Shown here piece after piece: positions 58,932 to 64,000 of a DNA stretch of 64,000 bases (position 1 is its first letter; each line of letters starts with the position of its first letter). The notes under the pieces were generated by a model. It did not search any database, was not told where the DNA came from, and saw only the letters and a list, made by a program, of their open reading frames with translations. Both the position numbers and the translations under genes were made by a program. The DNA comes from Apoderus coryli (lineage: Eukaryota > Arthropoda > Insecta > Coleoptera > Attelabidae): the NCBI GenBank assembly GCA_911728435.2, contig OU452210.1, positions 10,354,001 through 10,418,000 on the forward strand. The letters run 5' to 3'.

Positions 58932-61900
58932 GTAAGTTAATATAACTTTTTACTTCTTTTTCGTACAAAGGTATATATGTTGCGAGCGCAGATAAATTAT
59001 TAAAAATATTTGTTGGATTTTTACTAAATTTATATAAATATTTTTGTAATTAATTTGTCAATATCCGCAAAATGTTGTTATTTCCTTTTCATGTACAACC
59101 CCAAATTAAAAACTTTGATTTTTGGTAAACCACTTGCATTAACAGTCGCATTTATCAACCTCAGTTAATTTATTTATAATTTAAATTTAAGAGTTTGTTA
59201 CCTGTTTAGTGAAATTTAATAATTATTCGTATTTATCAAACCTAGTTTGTAGTAGCAAAGATTACATTAATTAAGTACATTAATCTTTGGCAGTAGTTAG
59301 TTTTGGTGACAAACGCTCGCAAAACGCAATTTAAAAATGATTGCCCGAAATATTGTCCAACAGTTAATTATCTATCCTACGTCCCCTATACTTCAGGACA
59401 GTTTGGAGAAGATTCGACACTGGCATAACGTCAAAAAAAAAACTCTTGAATGCGGGGGTTGACCAGAATTAATTTACTTCAGAATTTTTTAAACTAAAAG
59501 GTTAGTTTGTATATTATGAGAATAATAGTGGTATTACCTTTACTTTTATACATATAGGAGCGCGGAATTATTGAACAAAAGTAAAAAAAAATCATATATA
59601 GGGCTATATTATGAAGTATGAATAATTTTCATTGTTATAATTAGCAAGTAAAAAACATAAAAGTAACTCATGTAACTGTGAACAACAAGGGAAAATTGGT
59701 TGCAATGCAAAACATTAAATTTAGGATTATAATTTGAAATCAGAACTATTTAAAAAAAATGGAAGACAACTAGAACTTAAACTTTTAAAACTTTGGTCGT
59801 GGAATGTTTTCTTTCAAATGTTTCTGTTTTTTTGCACTCATGCAATAATGTTTTTGTATAACGCTATATAGGATATTCCTTTGCAAAATTTAATTTATGG
59901 TACTTCAAGAAAATTAAATAAATCTAGTACCAAAAGCTTGAAATTGTATTCAATTTAAACACCTCTAAAATATTATTATTTTTTATCGATCACAATTAAT
60001 GTATTCAAACACCAATTATTATTTATAACTTGGGTGAGAGCTGCCTTCTTCATTGATCAATATAAAAACAAAAAACATGTCTATTTATTTATTTAAAATG
60101 GACACCATACTACAAGGAATACGCCAAACTAATCTATCTATGATGACAATAATAAATAAATTAATAATGTGTTTTTTTTTTATTTTCACAATTATCTGGG
60201 TTATATTGATTGCTTAACGTTTAACGATAAATTGAAATACCCACTAATTGCATATATTGCAACAATTATTTGTTAAAATTAATAATAATAAACACATGTT
60301 TCACATTATGTGTATACTTACGCAGAAACACGCGAAATTAATAACAAACAGACTTAAATAATTATATTATGTATTTCCTTAATTAGTTTTACGTCAACTT
60401 TTTGCGGAAAAATATTATTAAGAGCCCGCAGTAAGTCGAAACATAGTGACTAAACTTCTTGAAGGTTTTCCAAGACACAATTATATAATTAACATTAAAT
60501 TAAAACTAGGCTCTAGTATCAAAAGACGTGGGCTCAAATTTTGAAAAGAGATTAATACTTTTTTAATGTGATGTTATTTTTGTTTCATGCGTTTACATAT
60601 TTTCAAATTTATTTCAAATTGACGGTACTATGTTCAAGCACCTTAGACCCCCTCTACGAAGTAATCCTGGAAAAGCTCTTTAGGTCTATTATATGAAATT
60701 CCACATATTTTCAATTTCCAGATTTATATATTTCGTATATACATGAAATGTGGAAACTAGTTTTACAAAAATGCGTAATAGATAATTTAATTTTTTTTAA
60801 TAAATACATAATATAGATTGTAAAATATTTTTTTTTATAATTAACATCGTGAGAATTTTTGTGTGGTGTCAATGTTAGAATTTTAGGGAATGTCTTCAAG
60901 AACGTATTGTCCACTGTAACTAAATTAGTGTAATAAGAATTTTTATTACTAGAAAAATAGAATATAACGACTTTCTTTCTTTACTATCACATCGCATGAG
61001 AACAAGATAATTGTAATAGTTTCCTCTTAGCGAAGCTTTTTTTTATAATATCTTCTTCGAAATACAGGATGTGCTATAAGGGAATTGTAAGAATCTCAAG
61101 TATAGCGGCGGAAAGAAAATGTAAACGGAAATTTTAACATGTTGACGCTGTCATATTTCCATTGCGAATCATTCATCATCTGTTCTTCAGAAGAAAACTA
61201 TGTTAAATCCAAAGTTAGCAATTTAACAAAACAATATTTAAAGTTTATCATAAGGGAATATGACATATTCCAATAAACATTTTTTTGTAAATTTAACTAA
61301 CAGAAGTTCATTCTAAAAATTGTGAAAAACTTCAGGTTATATTTTTAGCTGATCATCATAAATTTTCGTCCACCAGTTGATCTTCCCCAGATCATTTGGC
61401 TGAGTCGCTTAGCTTATTTTTTTATATATCTACAGGCTTGTGTCATTAAAAATGTGAGAAAATTAATTTCAACCAAAAATTTATGTTAGATTTACAAAAT
61501 GCACCTTAGTCCGGTTCAGTATAATTATAGCCGTACCTAATAATAATAATTACGGATCAGTCTCTCTGAGAGAAATACAAAATAAAAGAAGTTTATTTCT
61601 CATCCGGACAGGAAGGGTCCTTTTTTTATATCCTGCTTTTACGACATCATAACGAGCAGTCTAGTGTAGATTGATGAACTAATTTTCAATAAAGTAAGAT
61701 TTCTAGTTTTATTATTATCCGTTCTAATTTTTTGTGTTGAAATCATTAAACGCTATAAGTTGTGCGTGTTAATTACTCGCAATAAAAATATTTATTTTGT
61801 GACTATTTGTTGTTTAAATAAAGTCTGAATATATTTACACGAAATATAAGAAAAGAAAATAAAAGAAAAAAAATCTTTTTGTCTGATAGTGCATTGTTAA

Positions 61901-63507
61901 AATGGTATTTATTACAAGCTGACAAAAGACGGTATTAAAAGTAAGAAGAACGGAAGTACACGGTACGGCCAAGACACTTATCCTTTTAGCCCTAAATCGC
62001 GTCTATTGTAAGGCACCTCAATAGAAAGGAAGTGAATTCATCAGACATCTCCCCACCACCAATACATATTTAAATGCCTTAAAAAAACATTACTTTTACC
62101 AGTGGTGGCCCAAAGAACTATTTTAAAACTTATTAATACAGTTACAAACTTCGGGAGTCGGATCTAATCAAGTATAATTATTATTATAATACATAAAACA
62201 AATCTATTCCTCAAAATTCCTGTTTCAGATTTAATTTTGAAAAATTCTACCAATAGAAGTTTGAATTATTGAATTGGAAACGAAGGTCCGGTTATACTGT
62301 ACGTCCAAAGTTCGACCTCGGGCAAAATTACTAGATAGTTCTTAATTTTGTTTGAGATCGAAAGAACAACACTGTCTCAGTCTCCCAGATTCTCAATTAT
62401 TTTTTGCTGCCATATTTGTCTTTTTTTTGCTGATTGGTCCCCTTTGACATACATTCATAAATTACAAATAAAATAAAATATTTGAATTTCCGAAAAACGA
62501 TTCCAATTTGTAGATCGAATCTGTTAGGCACCGAGGTCGATACCATAATCACATTCTTTCTTTACTTATGCCGGTATATATAAGTTTATGTATCTTTCAA
62601 CGACGCCACTGTCAACTAACATTACCGGTTTCTAAGAAGCAAAAATTCGGATATCCGGAGAACCAGGTACTTTTCTTTCTTATGTCAAATAGGTATTATA
62701 TACCGGAACTACATCTGTCTGCCCTAAACCTTATATTATTGTACCTATAGGTTATAGCACCTATTCAAAGAGAAAAGCGAATATCGTTCTTTTTATTTAT
62801 TTTTTGACCTTTTCACTTCAACCAAAATAAAAATATACCTACGTAAAAAAAATTAGTTAATTAATTTTTAATACACTGCATCCAGATCTCTATCGCTGTC
62901 AAGTGATTAAGTACCGGTGACATTGAATTTAAGCAATTTACATAAATTTGATCATTGTCAAATTGTCACACTGTATAATATTTACCTAATAAGATATATG
63001 GTGTATAATAAAAATATATACATATGTATAAAAGAGACAGCTACCTGAACCTTTGTCAGTTTTCAGATTTGGAGATTAACTCTGTTATAAACATAAATTA
63101 ACTAACTACTGGGCTTTAAAATATACCTTAGAGCGTCGATAAACTGATACCATATAAAATTAACAACATCCCGTGTGTTAAGGCGGAGTCGCATAACATT
63201 AAATAATTCTTTACAGGGGCGGACTTCGTACTAAGCAAATAGAAATATCAAATAAACTCACATATGGCAACGCTTTCAACATATTCATACCCTCAGTACA
63301 ATTGAAACTACAGTATACTATTTTCATAGGTAAGGTTTTCTTTATCACTTAACTCTGCACAAACTATCAGATTTTGTGAATAAAATACGAGCTGGAAAAG
63401 ACCAAAAAAGTGGACTAGAAAGTTTTAAAGTAAATAAAACAAATACAAAAAAAGTCAACTCCACTGTATTCATAGTGTGAAGGAGCGGCCTAAGCCATCA
63501 TCAGCCT
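58932..63507. other. intron or intergenic, nothing firmly recognised
   Basis: Very AT-rich with long A/T tracts. TACAGGATGTGCTATAAGGG near 61065 is another orphan mariner-type end. No convincing exon on either strand. Confidence 0.45.
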
Positions 63508-63960
63508 AAGATATTATGAAAGACGAAAACTTCATTCTTTGGTCCTCTTTCACAGAATCCTGACAGAACTGAAACCGGAATATTTGGCTCGGAAAATTAG
63601 ATACAGGACGGACGTGCATAATTTGAACTTGAGGCATAGGGGATTGTTAGCCTTGCCGCCGCATAAAACGACTCTGTTTAGACGAAGTTTTTCCTACAAT
63701 ATATGCGTGTTGTATAATGAAGTTCCGAAGAGTTTTAAATCATTGCCTTTAATGAAATTCAAGGTGCAAGTAAAAAAGAGACTTCTCACCATCTCAAATG
63801 TATAGGAAAAAAATGGTAAATTTTGTTGCAGCCTGCGGAAATAGATTTACTTGGGTTTCTGATTGTTCGGTGACTGTTTTTATAAGTATTTGTGTGATAC
63901 CTACTCTATTACGACAGTGATTTGATTGTTAATTACATTTATTTTATTCTTGTCCATTTA
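63508..63960 (+). pseudogene. non-LTR retrotransposon C-terminal remnant and 3' UTR
   Basis: The plus frame reads YERRKLHSLVLFHRILTELK, then PEYLARKI, a LNLRHRGLLALPPHKT stretch, RRSFSYNICVLYNEVPKSFK and a stop after 63805. This is the C-terminal tail of a Jockey/CR1-like polyprotein (the RR-SF-Y-..-YN-xP box). About 150 bp of trailer follows. It is a different family from the elements at 4708 and 9553. The RT core upstream is missing. Confidence 0.75.
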
Positions 63961-64000
63961 TTTTAGGGACCAGACTAGAACTTTCATAGATTGATTCTGG

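Noticed and set aside
62637..62666. 30-bp phase-0 candidate exon (KQKFGYPENQ) that could follow the 58743 exon
   Set aside because: AG and GT borders are expected by chance at this size, and there is no homology support.
1..64000. CRISPR arrays, tRNA, rRNA, bacterial operons
   Set aside because: No regularly spaced repeats, cloverleaf-like sequence, rRNA core motifs or prokaryotic gene clusters were seen. The tandem 99-bp units at 54.8-55.6 kb are coding exons, not a CRISPR array.

Overview
The window is AT-rich animal DNA with spliced genes, long introns and many transposon remains. The recognisable host genes (a Dpr-interacting immunoglobulin protein, EFL1, and an insect-style multi-copy neuropeptide precursor) point to an insect. 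A beetle is my best guess, with low confidence. No rRNA, tRNA, CRISPR or bacterial feature was seen.

Layout. Positions 1-27.3 kb are mainly a transposon graveyard with two fresh-looking components. It holds a decayed non-LTR retrotransposon with a C-terminal zinc finger (1792-3092, minus) and a 5'-truncated Jockey/CR1-like 3' end (4708-5485, minus). Two almost identical 2412-bp DNA transposons follow (5855-8266 and 17149-19560), each encoding the same 566-residue cysteine-rich, probably DDE-type protein and each flanked by TTA. There is also an uninterrupted Jockey/CR1-type endonuclease/reverse transcriptase ORF (9553-12384), a 5'-truncated RNase H-bearing non-LTR copy with a visible target-site duplication (14616-16279), a decayed mariner-like element (20065-21385) and another non-LTR 3' remnant (26833-27365).

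From 27.9 to 48.7 kb lies a plus-strand gene for a DIP-family cell-surface protein with three Ig domains. I resolve eight coding exons that join in frame into 445 residues, with a 14.4-kb first coding intron. That intron holds a 25-bp-perfect hairpin and a reverse transcriptase fossil. Positions 49.7-51.0 kb hold a second mariner-like relic.

From 52.0 to 56.4 kb are the last two coding exons of EFL1 (ribosome-assembly GTPase, minus strand). Nested in the intron between them, on the opposite strand, is a complete seven-exon gene for a 220-residue precursor of five near-identical peptides. Each peptide has an N-terminal Cys-x7-Cys ring and a C-terminal Asn-Pro-Gly amidation site, a calcitonin-like layout. 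Each repeat is carried on one 99-bp phase-1 exon. The same intron holds a 410-bp foldback element. At 58.74 kb a further signal-peptide exon starts an otherwise unresolved secreted-protein gene, and the window ends in another non-LTR 3' remnant.

How they relate. The host genes are a neuronal adhesion molecule, a ribosome-biogenesis factor and a peptide hormone precursor. They share no pathway visible here. The notable relationships are structural: a hormone gene nested antisense inside a housekeeping gene, and introns that collect transposons.
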